DNA of 27,344 nucleotides, from the IMG/VR virus record IMGVR_UViG_3300025314_000083, positions 1-27,344 of that record. One strand, given 5' to 3'. Positions 1 through 5,992 of the stretch are shown here, piece after piece (the first letter of the stretch is position 1; every line of letters starts with the position of its first letter). The stretch comes from a virus. The translations under genes and the position numbers were made by a program. The notes under the pieces were generated by a model. It did no database searches, was not told the DNA's origin, and saw only the letters and a program-made list of their open reading frames with translations.

Positions 1-170
1 TGATCACTGATCTTGCGAACCTCGCTGAGCTCGCGCCGAATCCAAAAGTGCGCGAGCATGTCCTGCTCGCTGTCGATGCGATCAAAGACGCGCGTGAGAT
101 CGCAAAAGAGTTCGAGCCGAACAAGCCGCCCAAGGCCAAGAAAGCAGAAAAGAAAAAGCAAGCCGCATGA
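1..170 (+). CDS. 3' end of an unrecognised gene, Lys/Ala-rich C-terminus
   Basis: The reading frame is open from the window edge to a TGA at 168-170, giving about 55 residues. The visible part starts with a helical stretch (ITDLANLAELAPNPKVREHV) and ends in a tail made mostly of Lys, Ala and Pro. The stop overlaps the ATG of the next gene (ATGA at 167-170), the same coupling used by most genes downstream, which supports it as real. The start and any N-terminal domain lie outside the window, so no function can be assigned. A basic tail is compatible with nucleic-acid binding, but that is only inference. Confidence 0.7.
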   Translation, partial: ITDLANLAELAPNPKVREHVLLAVDAIKDAREIAKEFEPNKPPKAKKAEKKKQAA

Positions 171-547
171 ACAAGCGTCAAGAACTAAAGCGCGCGCTCG
201 TCGATAATCCCTTGCGAAAGGTGATCATCGACGGGCGCGTGTTCTCTTGTGAGGGTCAGGCGTTCGTCGATCACGTTTGCAGTGGTGGTCTCGAAATGAA
301 TGAGGTCTTTATTACGAAAGGTCGCGTGCAAAAGATGAGCGCACGCGATCGCGATTACATCAACGACGAGATCAACTGCTCGATCGTGTGCTCTGCGTTT
401 CACGCAGAGCACGGACACTCTCGAGAGTTTCGTCGCTTTTTTATTTTGCAACAGAAAGAGCGTTACGGAACTGATCGAGTGAAAAATTATCTGATCAACT
501 CGCCGCTCAAAATTGCGAACGATCTTTTGGAAGACACAGTGCCATGA
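167..547 (+). CDS. HNH-like endonuclease, possibly degenerate
   Basis: This 126-aa protein resembles the small phage HNH group in which a His-Glu-Val-Phe-Ile-Thr-Lys-Gly-type segment is followed by an Asn-Cys-x-x-x-Cys-x-x-x-His segment. Here the first is NEVFITKG (residues 45-52) and the second is N70-C71-S-I-V-C75-x-x-x-H79-x-x-H82. It is followed by an aromatic/basic helix with ERYG (98-101). HNH proteins bind a metal and nick or cut DNA. The residue expected to be the first catalytic His appears to be Asn45, so activity may be reduced or lost. Its ATG overlaps the previous stop, and the next gene overlaps its own stop by ATGA. The family call comes from pattern recognition alone. Confidence 0.55.
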   Translation: MNKRQELKRALVDNPLRKVIIDGRVFSCEGQAFVDHVCSGGLEMNEVFITKGRVQKMSARDRDYINDEINCSIVCSAFHAEHGHSREFRRFFILQQKERYGTDRVKNYLINSPLKIANDLLEDTVP

Positions 548-927
548 TCGACAATCAAATGTCAAAGACAGGTTTTCAGAAAGCGCTCAAAGAGAGCGAG
601 CGCAAGCGCCTTGAGAAATTGCTCGCGTCGCAGATGAGCGCAGTGCGACTGCCTGATGCAGTGCGACAGCATCGCTTTCATCCGACGCGCAGATGGCAAT
701 TTGATTTCAGCTATCCCGAGATCAAACTTGCGATCGAGGTTGAGGGCGGCACTTGGGTCAATGGCGCGCACAATCGCGGCGCACATTACGAAAGCGACTG
801 TGAGAAATACAACGCGGCCGCGCTGTTGGGCTGGGTTGTTCTGCGATACACAACGAACATGGTGCGCGATGGCAAGGCGATCGATCAGATCGAGAGCGCG
901 TACAAGATGATGAGCAAAAAGAAATGA
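544..927 (+). CDS. PD-(D/E)XK / Vsr-like endonuclease
   Basis: This 127-aa protein has the layout of small phage nucleases related to Vsr/DUF559 or VRR-NUC enzymes. A basic N-terminal helix (10-30) comes first. Next is R-R-W-Q-F-D54-F, the strand carrying the first catalytic acid, then A-I-E65-V-E67-G-G, the E-x-E/G strand. H-x-R-G-A-H-Y-E-S-D85-x-x-K88 and G96-W-V-V-L-R follow, typical of the end of the core. Such enzymes cut DNA with bound metal and act in repair, recombination or attack on foreign DNA. The chosen start overlaps the preceding TGA; an in-frame ATG at 559 (MSKTGF) is an alternative. The adjacent HNH and methyltransferase genes suggest a DNA modification/cleavage cluster. Confidence 0.65.
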   Translation: MIDNQMSKTGFQKALKESERKRLEKLLASQMSAVRLPDAVRQHRFHPTRRWQFDFSYPEIKLAIEVEGGTWVNGAHNRGAHYESDCEKYNAAALLGWVVLRYTTNMVRDGKAIDQIESAYKMMSKKK

Positions 928-1477
928 CAAAACAAAAATCGCAAAAGCCTGCGTCGATGGAACAAGGACACGCCGACGACTTTCAGACCCCCCCTATGTT
1001 CTCGAGCCGCTCATGCAGTTTATAGATCGACGCTGGAAGATCTGGGAGTGCGCCTGCGGAAAAGGAAATCTTTCTGAGAGATTTCGCGTGTTGAACTTCG
1101 ATGTCGTTGCAACCGACGTGCAAGGCGTAGGTACTTATTGGTTGAGAAATTTCCTTGACTGGCATCCTGACGCGTTCGACTGCATTATTACAAACCCGCC
1201 ATTCAGTTTGAAAGACGAATTTATTGCGCGCTGTTATTTACTGTCAAGACCGTTCGCGTTGCTCTTGCCGATTACTGCTATCGGCGGCGTTGAGCGTCAG
1301 CGTCTTTATAGAAAATATGGGGGCTTGCAAATTATGATGTTGGGCGGTCGCGTCAAATTTGAAACGCCGAGCGGCGAGGGCACGGGGGCTTGGCAAGAAC
1401 ATGCGTGGTTTACTTGGGGCTTGAATCTGCCAAGTGAGCTGACGTTTGTTGCGCTGGATAGATCGAGTAAAAGATGA
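924..1477 (+). CDS. DNA N6-adenine methyltransferase, frame broken at a 7-C run
   Basis: The protein is split between two frames. The frame opening at ATG 924 (overlapping the previous TGA) encodes MTKQKSQKPASMEQGHADDF then QTPP, and soon meets a TAG. The adjacent frame carries the rest: Y-V-L-E-P-L-M-Q-F-I-D, then W-E-C-A-C-G-K-G-N (SAM-binding motif I), D-V-V-A-T-D, and I-I-T-N-P-P-F, the NPPF catalytic motif of N6-adenine methyltransferases. Phage enzymes of this group usually begin with an uninterrupted DDFQTPPYVLEPL-type segment. The break lies at seven Cs (988-994); eight would restore one frame. A downstream ATG at 1013 would omit part of that N-terminal segment. The cause could be a sequencing error, a real indel or -1 slippage. 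Confidence 0.7.
988..995 (+). other. Homopolymer C7 / slippery site C CCC CCT in the methyltransferase gene
   Basis: In the frame starting at 924 the codons read CAG ACC CCC CCT ATG. The last base of ACC with the next two codons forms C CCC CCT, which fits the X XXY YYZ pattern for -1 slippage. Slipping back one base gives CCC TAT GTT, the frame that carries the methyltransferase body. The same run is also a classic place for a one-base sequencing or replication error, so function is not established. Confidence 0.5.
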
Positions 1478-1575
1478 GTTCTCAATTTGTCTCTCAAGGC
1501 TCTTTCTTAGCAGTTCTTATAAGCCTGAAAAGACCCGCTGACGTGTATGTGAGTATTGCTATGGGTTGGGCGTAG
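1474..1575 (+). CDS. Possible 33-aa peptide overlapping the methyltransferase stop
   Basis: ATG 1474 overlaps the methyltransferase TGA (ATGA), the local coupling style, and opens a 33-codon frame: MSSQFVSQGSFLAVLISLKR followed by PADVYVSIAMGWA. The middle is hydrophobic (FLAVLIS). The same DNA belongs to a repeated intergenic element with a second copy at 22297-22396. That copy encodes a similar FLVVLIS stretch but has in-frame stops and no start. Conservation between copies includes third codon positions, which argues for a nucleic-acid element rather than a peptide. Whether this frame is translated is therefore uncertain. Confidence 0.35.
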   Translation: MSSQFVSQGSFLAVLISLKRPADVYVSIAMGWA

Positions 1576-1580
1576 AGAAC
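1478..1580 (+). repeat. Intergenic repeat element, copy A
   Basis: This sequence begins right after the methyltransferase stop. It contains TTTCTTAGCAG followed immediately by TTCTTATAAGC (1503-1524), and 20 of these 22 bases match copy B at 22322-22343. Weaker similarity continues through ACCCGCTGACGTG and GTGAGTATTGCTATG, and upstream as far as the stop codon. CTTATAAG at its centre is self-complementary. It precedes the zinc-ribbon gene at 1603. It may be a regulatory or processed RNA element; its role is unknown. Confidence 0.6.
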
Positions 1581-1602
1581 GCCTAGAAAGCGATTTTATA
1601 AA

Positions 1603-2034
1603 ATGTCATTTGAGCCGATGCCGCCCCCGCCCGACAAGCCATTTACAGCCGCCGAGTTCAACGCGTACCTCACCGATAATTTCGATTCGCTTTCGATGTC
1701 AGCCGAGAACGCGGCTCGAGCGTTAGAGAACTTGTCGGTTGCGATGCGCGGCGGTACGCTGAAAAAAGAAATTGACGCGGGCGAGGTGTGGCAAGAGTGC
1801 GAGTATTGTGCGCGGCCTAATAAACTGAGATACGAAACTTGCAAATCGTGCGGTGCGCCACTACGAATAAATCCGAAAGCGTTGTCGCTCAAGATCGGCG
1901 ATCACACTTACCCCGTTGAGCTCGACGAGAGTTTGCAACCCGACGAGTTTCGCATGCGCTTTTATGCGACGCAAGAAATGTTCGACGACGATGTGCTCGG
2001 CGGCGCTTGGAAATTCCCGTTTGAGCTCAAATAA
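1603..2034 (+). CDS. Unrecognised protein with a C4 zinc ribbon
   Basis: This 143-aa protein starts with a Met/Pro-rich stretch and a predicted helical region (15-55). A four-cysteine module follows at about residues 66-83: C-E-Y-C, 12 residues, then C-K-S-C-G-A-P-L. That spacing is typical of a zinc ribbon. The rest (90-143) looks like mixed sheet and helix and ends in WKFPFELK. No Shine-Dalgarno motif is evident before ATG 1603; the leader reads GCGATTTTATAAA, so the start is less certain than others. Upstream is intergenic repeat A and downstream is a promoter region. Ribbons of this kind commonly mediate protein or nucleic-acid contacts. No specific function can be given. Confidence 0.75.
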   Translation: MSFEPMPPPPDKPFTAAEFNAYLTDNFDSLSMSAENAARALENLSVAMRGGTLKKEIDAGEVWQECEYCARPNKLRYETCKSCGAPLRINPKALSLKIGDHTYPVELDESLQPDEFRMRFYATQEMFDDDVLGGAWKFPFELK

Positions 2035-2107
2035 GCGAAACTGGAAGATGAGAGTTTTTTACGAGTAAACCTCAAGCGTAAGTCAGCAAAGAGCCTCTCG
2101 TGCTGGC

Positions 2108-2135
2108 TTGACCCCTACACTGGACACAGTATAAT
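2108..2135 (+). promoter_or_regulatory. Sigma70-type promoter
   Basis: TTGACC (2108-2113), a 16-nt spacer and a perfect TATAAT (2130-2135) match the bacterial housekeeping consensus. Transcription would start near 2142, giving a leader of about 38 nt before the small membrane protein at 2180. It lies in a 145-nt gap (2035-2179), the longest intergenic stretch here, which otherwise shows nothing clear. It is the best promoter in the window and probably drives the small-gene operon up to the terminator at 6069. Confidence 0.8.
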
Positions 2136-2179
2136 TTTCAATGTAACTCGAAACGCACTAGACGAAAGCTGAGGGAAAG

Positions 2180-2326
2180 ATGCAAAAGATTTCTCGCTTC
2201 ATCCAGCAAGTACGCAAGAACTCGAATCACTGGGCTTGGTTTGTTTTAGCCATGCTCTTGTTATTCGGGGGATCGTGCTTCTTGCTGTGGCTGATAGCGC
2301 CCGTCTTGCAAGCACGCGGTTTATGA
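2180..2326 (+). CDS. Small single-pass membrane protein (48 aa)
   Basis: ATG 2180 follows the motif GAAAGCTGAGG (2164-2174) by five bases, a strong ribosome binding site. The peptide has a basic N-terminus (MQKISRFIQQVRKNSNHW) and one long hydrophobic segment at about residues 18-42 (AWFVLAMLLLFGGSCFLLWL), ending with VLQARGL. The positive charges before the helix suggest the N-terminus stays in the cytoplasm. It is the first gene after the promoter at 2108 and is followed by a hairpin. No family is recognised. Small early phage membrane peptides can affect host envelope or superinfection, but nothing here shows that. Confidence 0.7.
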   Translation: MQKISRFIQQVRKNSNHWAWFVLAMLLLFGGSCFLLWLIAPVLQARGL

Positions 2327-2334
2327 AGTCTCGA

Positions 2335-2363
2335 GAGAGAGGGCGCGACCTGCGCCCTCTCTC
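2335..2363 (+). terminator. 12-bp perfect hairpin, weak terminator or RNA processing site
   Basis: GAGAGAGGGCGC (2335-2346) pairs perfectly with GCGCCCTCTCTC (2352-2363) around the five-base loop GACCT. The 3' side continues AACTATTTG, so there is no proper U run. A partial terminator, a pause site or an mRNA-stabilising hairpin between the first and second genes of the operon is more likely than full termination. Confidence 0.55.
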
Positions 2364-2388
2364 AACTATTTGAAAGCTGAGGTACGAA

Positions 2389-2832
2389 ATGTTTTTGTTC
2401 AAACAGCACGATTGGAAATTGCCAAAGAAAATAGCAACCCTGCTCGTGCATCATCCCGACAAAGAGAGAGTCGTCGGCGTGAGCAAGATCGCTGGCATGA
2501 AAGTTCAGCATGTCGAGAGCACAGGTGCGCTCCTAAAAAACAGGTTCGTGCTTTCGTCTGATGGCGGGTATATGAATTACAGAATTGATGCGACCCGCGA
2601 GCATGTGAACGCCACAGTCCGCAAGATGCGCCCCGAGGAAGAAGGTGAGTACGACAATCTCACTGCGCAGATCAGAAAACTCGAGCAGGCTCGACGTGAT
2701 CTGCTGGCGCTTGCGTGGAAAAAAGCGCACAAGGTTACAGTCAAAGAGCTCAACGAAATGGCTAATCATCGAGACGAGATGTTCGCACAGCATAGAGCGG
2801 AAGCCAGCGCTCGCAAGAAAGCTGAGGGCTAG
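2389..2832 (+). CDS. Unrecognised protein with C-terminal coiled coil
   Basis: This 147-aa protein has an N-terminal half rich in short strands (residues 1-75: MFLFKQHDWKLPKKIATLLV, then VVGVSKIAGMKVQHVES). The C-terminal half is highly charged and helical (about 80-147), with heptad-like Leu/Ile spacing in EYDNLTAQIRKLEQARRDLL, so a coiled coil is likely. ATG 2389 is preceded by GAAAGCTGAGG at 2372-2382, a good ribosome binding site. The stop TAG (2830-2832) is one base before the next ATG. No function is recognised; an oligomeric accessory protein is the most that can be said. Confidence 0.75.
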   Translation: MFLFKQHDWKLPKKIATLLVHHPDKERVVGVSKIAGMKVQHVESTGALLKNRFVLSSDGGYMNYRIDATREHVNATVRKMRPEEEGEYDNLTAQIRKLEQARRDLLALAWKKAHKVTVKELNEMANHRDEMFAQHRAEASARKKAEG

Positions 2833-2833
2833 A

Positions 2834-3247
2834 ATGTCGCTCACCATGTATCGTTTTCAAGTATCGCACGACAAGACTCTGCTCAACGCAGAGCGAACTT
2901 TTGAGGAAGCATTGCGCGCCGCCGCGAGAGTGCTCGAGCGCGAAGCTAAGTTCCCGAACGGCATTCGCGTCGTGCAGATTTACGACTCGATGGCGCACTA
3001 TGGAAAGCCCAACCTTTGGGATGTCAACAAAGATCATTACATCGATGTTGGCGTGAAGCGCCGCGAGCCTGATGTGTCCGGCACTGTAACCGCATCTGAG
3101 ATCAACACCGCGTTTGCCGACAATCTCAAGCCGCTCGACGATCGTGCTCAAGTCGAGCGCGATGATCACGAGCGCGAGATCGCCGAAGAAGCGGGGCAGT
3201 ACGACCCGTCTGTTGGTCTTGGGCGTGGAGGCACAGACTGGGAATGA
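2834..3247 (+). CDS. Unrecognised 137-aa acidic protein
   Basis: The frame is open further upstream, but ATG 2834 (MSLTMYRFQVSHDKTL) fits best: it follows the previous stop at once and has GAAAGCTGAGG at 2817-2827. The first 60 residues alternate strand and helix (YRFQVSHDKTLLNAERTFEE, then the helix ALRAAARVLEREAKF). The C-terminus is acidic and probably flexible (DDHEREIAEEAGQYDPSVGL). The stop overlaps the next ATG (ATGA). No known family or catalytic motif is apparent. Confidence 0.75.
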   Translation: MSLTMYRFQVSHDKTLLNAERTFEEALRAAARVLEREAKFPNGIRVVQIYDSMAHYGKPNLWDVNKDHYIDVGVKRREPDVSGTVTASEINTAFADNLKPLDDRAQVERDDHEREIAEEAGQYDPSVGLGRGGTDWE

Positions 3248-3615
3248 GCAAGCAAAAGATGTTCAAGGTAACAATGGTGATCGGCGGCAACGAGACTGAT
3301 TTCGTTGCCGCCGAGAACGTTTCTCTTGCAAAGCGATCGTTCTTGCAGAAGCGCAATCTTTCGACTGCCGCTGTGCGCACGATCGTCGCGAAAGAGGTCA
3401 AAGAGCCACGCCGCCCGACGAGCAGAGACGCGGCGATTGGCACGTTGGTCGAGTGGTTTCTCTGGGTGCATCCCGAGTTCAGAGGCAAGACTGTCTCTGC
3501 TGGCCGCGGCGATCGCCCTGTGTTCGTAGAGTGCGACGATCAGTTCTTTGGCATCATCGACACGATCGACGGCGTTGAGTTCGTGGCACTCAGTCAAGAT
3601 GAGGTGAAGAAATGA
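3244..3615 (+). CDS. Unrecognised 123-aa phage protein
   Basis: ATG 3244 overlaps the preceding TGA, and its own stop overlaps the next ATG. The protein begins with short alternating hydrophobic residues (KMFKVTMVIGGNETDFVAAE) that look like a beta hairpin. A basic linker with EVKEPRRPTSR follows (about 50-60). A second strand-rich part (GDRPVFVECDDQFFGIIDTI) leads to the acidic end. It carries no cysteine motif or nuclease signature. Position and overlaps support it as an expressed member of the small-gene operon; function is unknown. Confidence 0.75.
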   Translation: MSKQKMFKVTMVIGGNETDFVAAENVSLAKRSFLQKRNLSTAAVRTIVAKEVKEPRRPTSRDAAIGTLVEWFLWVHPEFRGKTVSAGRGDRPVFVECDDQFFGIIDTIDGVEFVALSQDEVKK

Positions 3616-4151
3616 GGGATGATTTTCAGAAATTTGGCGTGACTGTTTTTGTAGGAAGCGCTCTTCAACGCAATTACAAGCCTAGTCTCGAACGTTGCCG
3701 CGTTTCTGTGGCTGATGGTGGTCGATCGTTCGGCTCGCATCAGTGTCGTGGCAAGGTGTTTGAGACGATCGATGGCTTCGGCTTCTGTTCGTTGCATGCT
3801 CGCAAGGTTCACGATCATCGTCGACAACTAGGCTTAGAGGGCGACCCTGACGGCGCTGTTGTGATCTGGGTCGTCTCGCTCAGATTTGACGTGCCTAAGA
3901 TCGTAAGCTTCAAGGCGATCAAGCGCGGCAAGAGTTACCACGCTCTCGACGGCATGCTCAGCGAGCTCAGCTACCAAGACAAGTTCGACGAAGGCTCAAA
4001 TAATGTTTTGCACGATGAGCTTTCTGCTGTTTCGAGACTGCTTTATCTACTAGGTGAACATCGAAACGATGCTCAAAAGACTTTGCGTACTATCGACAAG
4101 GCGATCGCCAAGTACAACAAGCGCGCTGAAAAGCTGATGGATAGAAGTTAA
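3612..4151 (+). CDS. Unrecognised protein with a Cys/His cluster
   Basis: This 179-aa protein carries a possible zinc site between about residues 29 and 62. C29 (E-R-C-R-V) is followed by S-H-Q-C45-R-G-K and G-F-G-F-C59-S-L-H62, a C...H-x-C...C-x-x-H pattern like treble-clef modules in other phage hypotheticals. The C-terminal half (about 105-179) is helical, ending in a basic coiled-coil-like stretch (TLRTIDKAIAKYNKRAEKL). ATG 3612 overlaps the previous TGA. The TAA stop at 4149-4151 lies inside the palindrome at 4146-4165, so the operator-like site overlaps this gene's end. No enzyme motif is visible. Confidence 0.7.
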   Translation: MRDDFQKFGVTVFVGSALQRNYKPSLERCRVSVADGGRSFGSHQCRGKVFETIDGFGFCSLHARKVHDHRRQLGLEGDPDGAVVIWVVSLRFDVPKIVSFKAIKRGKSYHALDGMLSELSYQDKFDEGSNNVLHDELSAVSRLLYLLGEHRNDAQKTLRTIDKAIAKYNKRAEKLMDRS

Positions 4152-4165
4152 TCTGTAAATTAACT
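4146..4165. promoter_or_regulatory. 20-nt palindrome, copy 1 (operator candidate)
   Basis: AGTTAATCTGTAAATTAACT consists of two perfect 7-base arms (AGTTAAT / ATTAACT) around CTGTAA. An almost identical copy, differing only by T to C in the spacer, lies at 11831-11850. It is 12 nt before the start of the ribbon-helix-helix-like gene at 4178. Repetition of a short symmetric site at two control positions is typical of a repressor operator. Confidence 0.65.
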
Positions 4166-4177
4166 CTGAGGTGATAA

Positions 4178-4393
4178 ATGGCACGAATAGAGATCAAAAT
4201 GACTGACAGAAAGGCTCGGGAGCTCGCTTACTATCTGCGCCAGCGTTACGGGGCGACAAAGCGAACCCCTCTTGCTGTGCTGATCAAGCTCGCCGCGATG
4301 AAAGAGGCGGCTGATCAGGCGCAGAAAGACGCAGACAACTTGTTCGAGAAGCTCGACGCAATTGAGATCAAGAGCGTTGAGGGTAAGGGTTAG
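4178..4393 (+). CDS. Small protein, ribbon-helix-helix-like DNA-binding candidate
   Basis: This is a 71-aa protein. The first 46 residues could fold as a short strand (ARIEIKM, 2-8), helix A (DRKARELAYYLRQRYG, 10-25), a turn (ATKRT) and helix B (PLAVLIKLAAMKEAADQAQK, 31-50). That is the order of ribbon-helix-helix repressors, which bind palindromes as dimers with the strand in the major groove. A helical acidic tail follows. ATG 4178 has GAGGTGAT just upstream. The palindrome at 4146-4165 sits directly before it and recurs before the structural operon, so autoregulation plus late-gene control is an attractive inference. Strand polarity is good, but the match to the family is weak. Confidence 0.6.
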   Translation: MARIEIKMTDRKARELAYYLRQRYGATKRTPLAVLIKLAAMKEAADQAQKDADNLFEKLDAIEIKSVEGKG

Positions 4394-4395
4394 CT

Positions 4396-5046
4396 ATGTG
4401 GATAATTCTGATCAAGAAACTACCGACTGAGGTTTCGCCGCCCAAGCTCTCGATCTTTTGGTCGACCCCTTGGGCGCACGAGGGCTTCGCTCAAAGCTCG
4501 GCTCGGCACGCGCTGGCTATCGGCGATCTCGACGGCTACGAGCCTACTGACGCTCAGCTCAGAGCGAAGCGACGTAAGGGCGAAGAAATCGAGTTCGATC
4601 TAGCAGATCCCACGTTCGACCGTGATCTGTTTTGGGATGGTTTCGGCTTCGAGCCTAACTATGCTCGAGCTCGAAAGATCATCTATCAGGGCGAAGCGCT
4701 GAGAGTTTCTCCACATGAGTTCAGCTTTGTCGAGCCTGCGAATATGCGTCTCTACGTCTTGGGTAGCGGCAAGAGCAATGATGCGTCGCACGAGCTCGTC
4801 GCTTCTGATGTTGCAAGTCAGAAAGTGATCGATGGCATTCTCGACGGCGAGACTCGCCCGATCTACGAAGCCTCTTTACTCGATGGCTGTACGGAAGATC
4901 AAGCGATGATGGTTGCACTCGGTCAAGATATCACTGCTGACGACGATTTCGGCATCCCGCCGATCGGTTGGTATCGATGTCGCCGAGAGTACGCTGAGTT
5001 CTACTGCTCAGAGAGCGAAATGCAAGAGACTGTGCTCAATGGGTAA
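4396..5046 (+). CDS. Unrecognised 216-aa protein
   Basis: ATG 4396 is two bases after the previous TAG. The first residues (MWIILIKKLPTEVSPPKLSI) are hydrophobic but too short and interrupted for a reliable membrane segment or signal peptide. The central region is acidic with many aromatics (DPTFDRDLFWDGFGFEPNYA). The C-terminus contains CRREYAEFYC, too little for a zinc module. The 3' end overlaps the next gene by eight bases. Codon use resembles the neighbours. No family, catalytic motif or repeat is recognised. Confidence 0.7.
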   Translation: MWIILIKKLPTEVSPPKLSIFWSTPWAHEGFAQSSARHALAIGDLDGYEPTDAQLRAKRRKGEEIEFDLADPTFDRDLFWDGFGFEPNYARARKIIYQGEALRVSPHEFSFVEPANMRLYVLGSGKSNDASHELVASDVASQKVIDGILDGETRPIYEASLLDGCTEDQAMMVALGQDITADDDFGIPPIGWYRCRREYAEFYCSESEMQETVLNG

Positions 5047-5395
5047 GGTAACAATCAAAATCGAGGGCTTGCCCGAGCTCAGAGAGCGCATGCGAGAGAT
5101 CGCAAAGAAACAGATACAAGAGGCGATCGACAAGATGCTCAACTGCAAGCACGAGCGTTTGATCGGCACTGGCATCGAAACGACGTGGCAGGCAAGCTTT
5201 TCGATCTTTGAGGCTAACGACACCGAGTTTCCGTTCGTCGGCATGAAAGAGGGCGAGTGGTCTTGCCTCGACTGTGGCAGACCGATGGGAAACCTGATGC
5301 GCATGTTCTCTGACAAGCCGATTGCCGAGAGCCGCCCGCCTACGCCCGATGTTGTGCGTGATGTCTTTTGGTTGATCTTCGAGCGTGATCTGTGA
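5039..5395 (+). CDS. Unrecognised protein with C-x-H...C-x-x-C motif
   Basis: The frame extends further upstream, but ATG 5039 (MGKVTIKIEGLPELRERMRE) is preferred because it overlaps the previous gene by only eight bases and starts a clear strand-helix pattern. The 118-aa product has C37-K-H (NCKHERLIGTG) and, about 40 residues on, W-S-C-L-D-C-G-R-P, together a plausible zinc site. A helix-rich basic N-terminus (residues 11-36) precedes it. The stop overlaps the next gene's GTG start. The motif pattern matches small metal-binding phage proteins of unknown role. Confidence 0.7.
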   Translation: MGKVTIKIEGLPELRERMREIAKKQIQEAIDKMLNCKHERLIGTGIETTWQASFSIFEANDTEFPFVGMKEGEWSCLDCGRPMGNLMRMFSDKPIAESRPPTPDVVRDVFWLIFERDL

Positions 5396-5679
5396 GCAAG
5401 CCTGATCAGAGCGTCGTGCGTTACACGTTGCCCGATGGGCGAAAGATAATCTGCGCCTCGACCGAGACGTTCCCGCCGAAGCGCATGTTCGAGGTTGTGG
5501 GTTTTGGCTTTGCGCTCTACGAGCTGAACGGCGACGGGTATCAGACGTACACACATCAAGGGCTCGTGCAAGACGCAGACGAGGCGATCAGGTGGTGTAA
5601 GCGTGAACTGCCTCTCGAGGAAGCGGCGTTCGTCATTCGCATCTATGGCGAAAACGATCGTAAAGACTTTGACGACTAG
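5392..5679 (+). CDS. Unrecognised 95-aa protein, GTG start
   Basis: GTG 5392 overlaps the preceding TGA (GTGA), the same coupling as its neighbours, and no in-frame ATG lies close by. The product begins SKPDQSVVRYTLPDGRKIIC and is mostly short strands with conserved-looking Gly and Asp turns (ELNGDGYQTYTHQG). It ends in helix and strand (DEAIRWCKREL, then AAFVIRIYGEND). It could be a compact alpha/beta domain. No motif gives a function. Confidence 0.65.
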   Translation: MSKPDQSVVRYTLPDGRKIICASTETFPPKRMFEVVGFGFALYELNGDGYQTYTHQGLVQDADEAIRWCKRELPLEEAAFVIRIYGENDRKDFDD

Positions 5680-5695
5680 AGAAAGCTGAGGAAAA

Positions 5696-5992
5696 GTGAG
5701 ACGTTGGAAAGTAGAGCATCAGAGCACAGATCACGCGCTCGCCTCGAATCACTCTGAGGAAACGTGGCATGTAACCGAGATCAGCACTGACAAGCAGATC
5801 ACGGTGTGGCGCTATTCTTTCAAGAAAACGGGCTTTGTGTATTTCGTCTGCGCCAAATGCGTAACGCCGAGAGGTTCGCAAGCTGGCGACTGCAAGCACA
5901 TTCGAGCTGTCAAGCGCATCGTTGCCCCCGAAATACACTCAGGGCAAGGGCGACGAGCGAGAGAGCGCAAAAAGAAAGGGGGTGATAGCTAA
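5696..5992 (+). CDS. SWIM-like zinc-finger protein
   Basis: GTG 5696 follows GAAAGCTGAGG (5681-5691) by four bases. The 98-aa product has strand-rich residues 20-50 (TWHVTEISTDKQITVWRYSF). Then Y-F-V-C-A-K-C, ten residues, C-K-H at about residues 51-68 and I-R-A-V-K-R. C-x(1-2)-C...C-x-H followed by a basic helix is the signature of SWIM-type fingers, found in transposase- and recombination-related proteins and thought to bind DNA or protein. The C-terminus is very basic (GQGRRARERKKKGG). The stop overlaps the following ATG (TAATG). Confidence 0.65.
   Translation: MRRWKVEHQSTDHALASNHSEETWHVTEISTDKQITVWRYSFKKTGFVYFVCAKCVTPRGSQAGDCKHIRAVKRIVAPEIHSGQGRRARERKKKGGDS

Noticed and set aside
1478-1560. 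Long hairpin in repeat copy A equivalent to copy B
   Set aside because: Only short pieces pair (CTCA with TGAG, TTAGC with GCTGA); the outer stem of copy B is not preserved.
4913-5395. Upstream-extended start for the protein at 5039
   Set aside because: It would overlap the 4396 gene by over 130 bases; ATG 5039 gives a short overlap and a sensible N-terminus.
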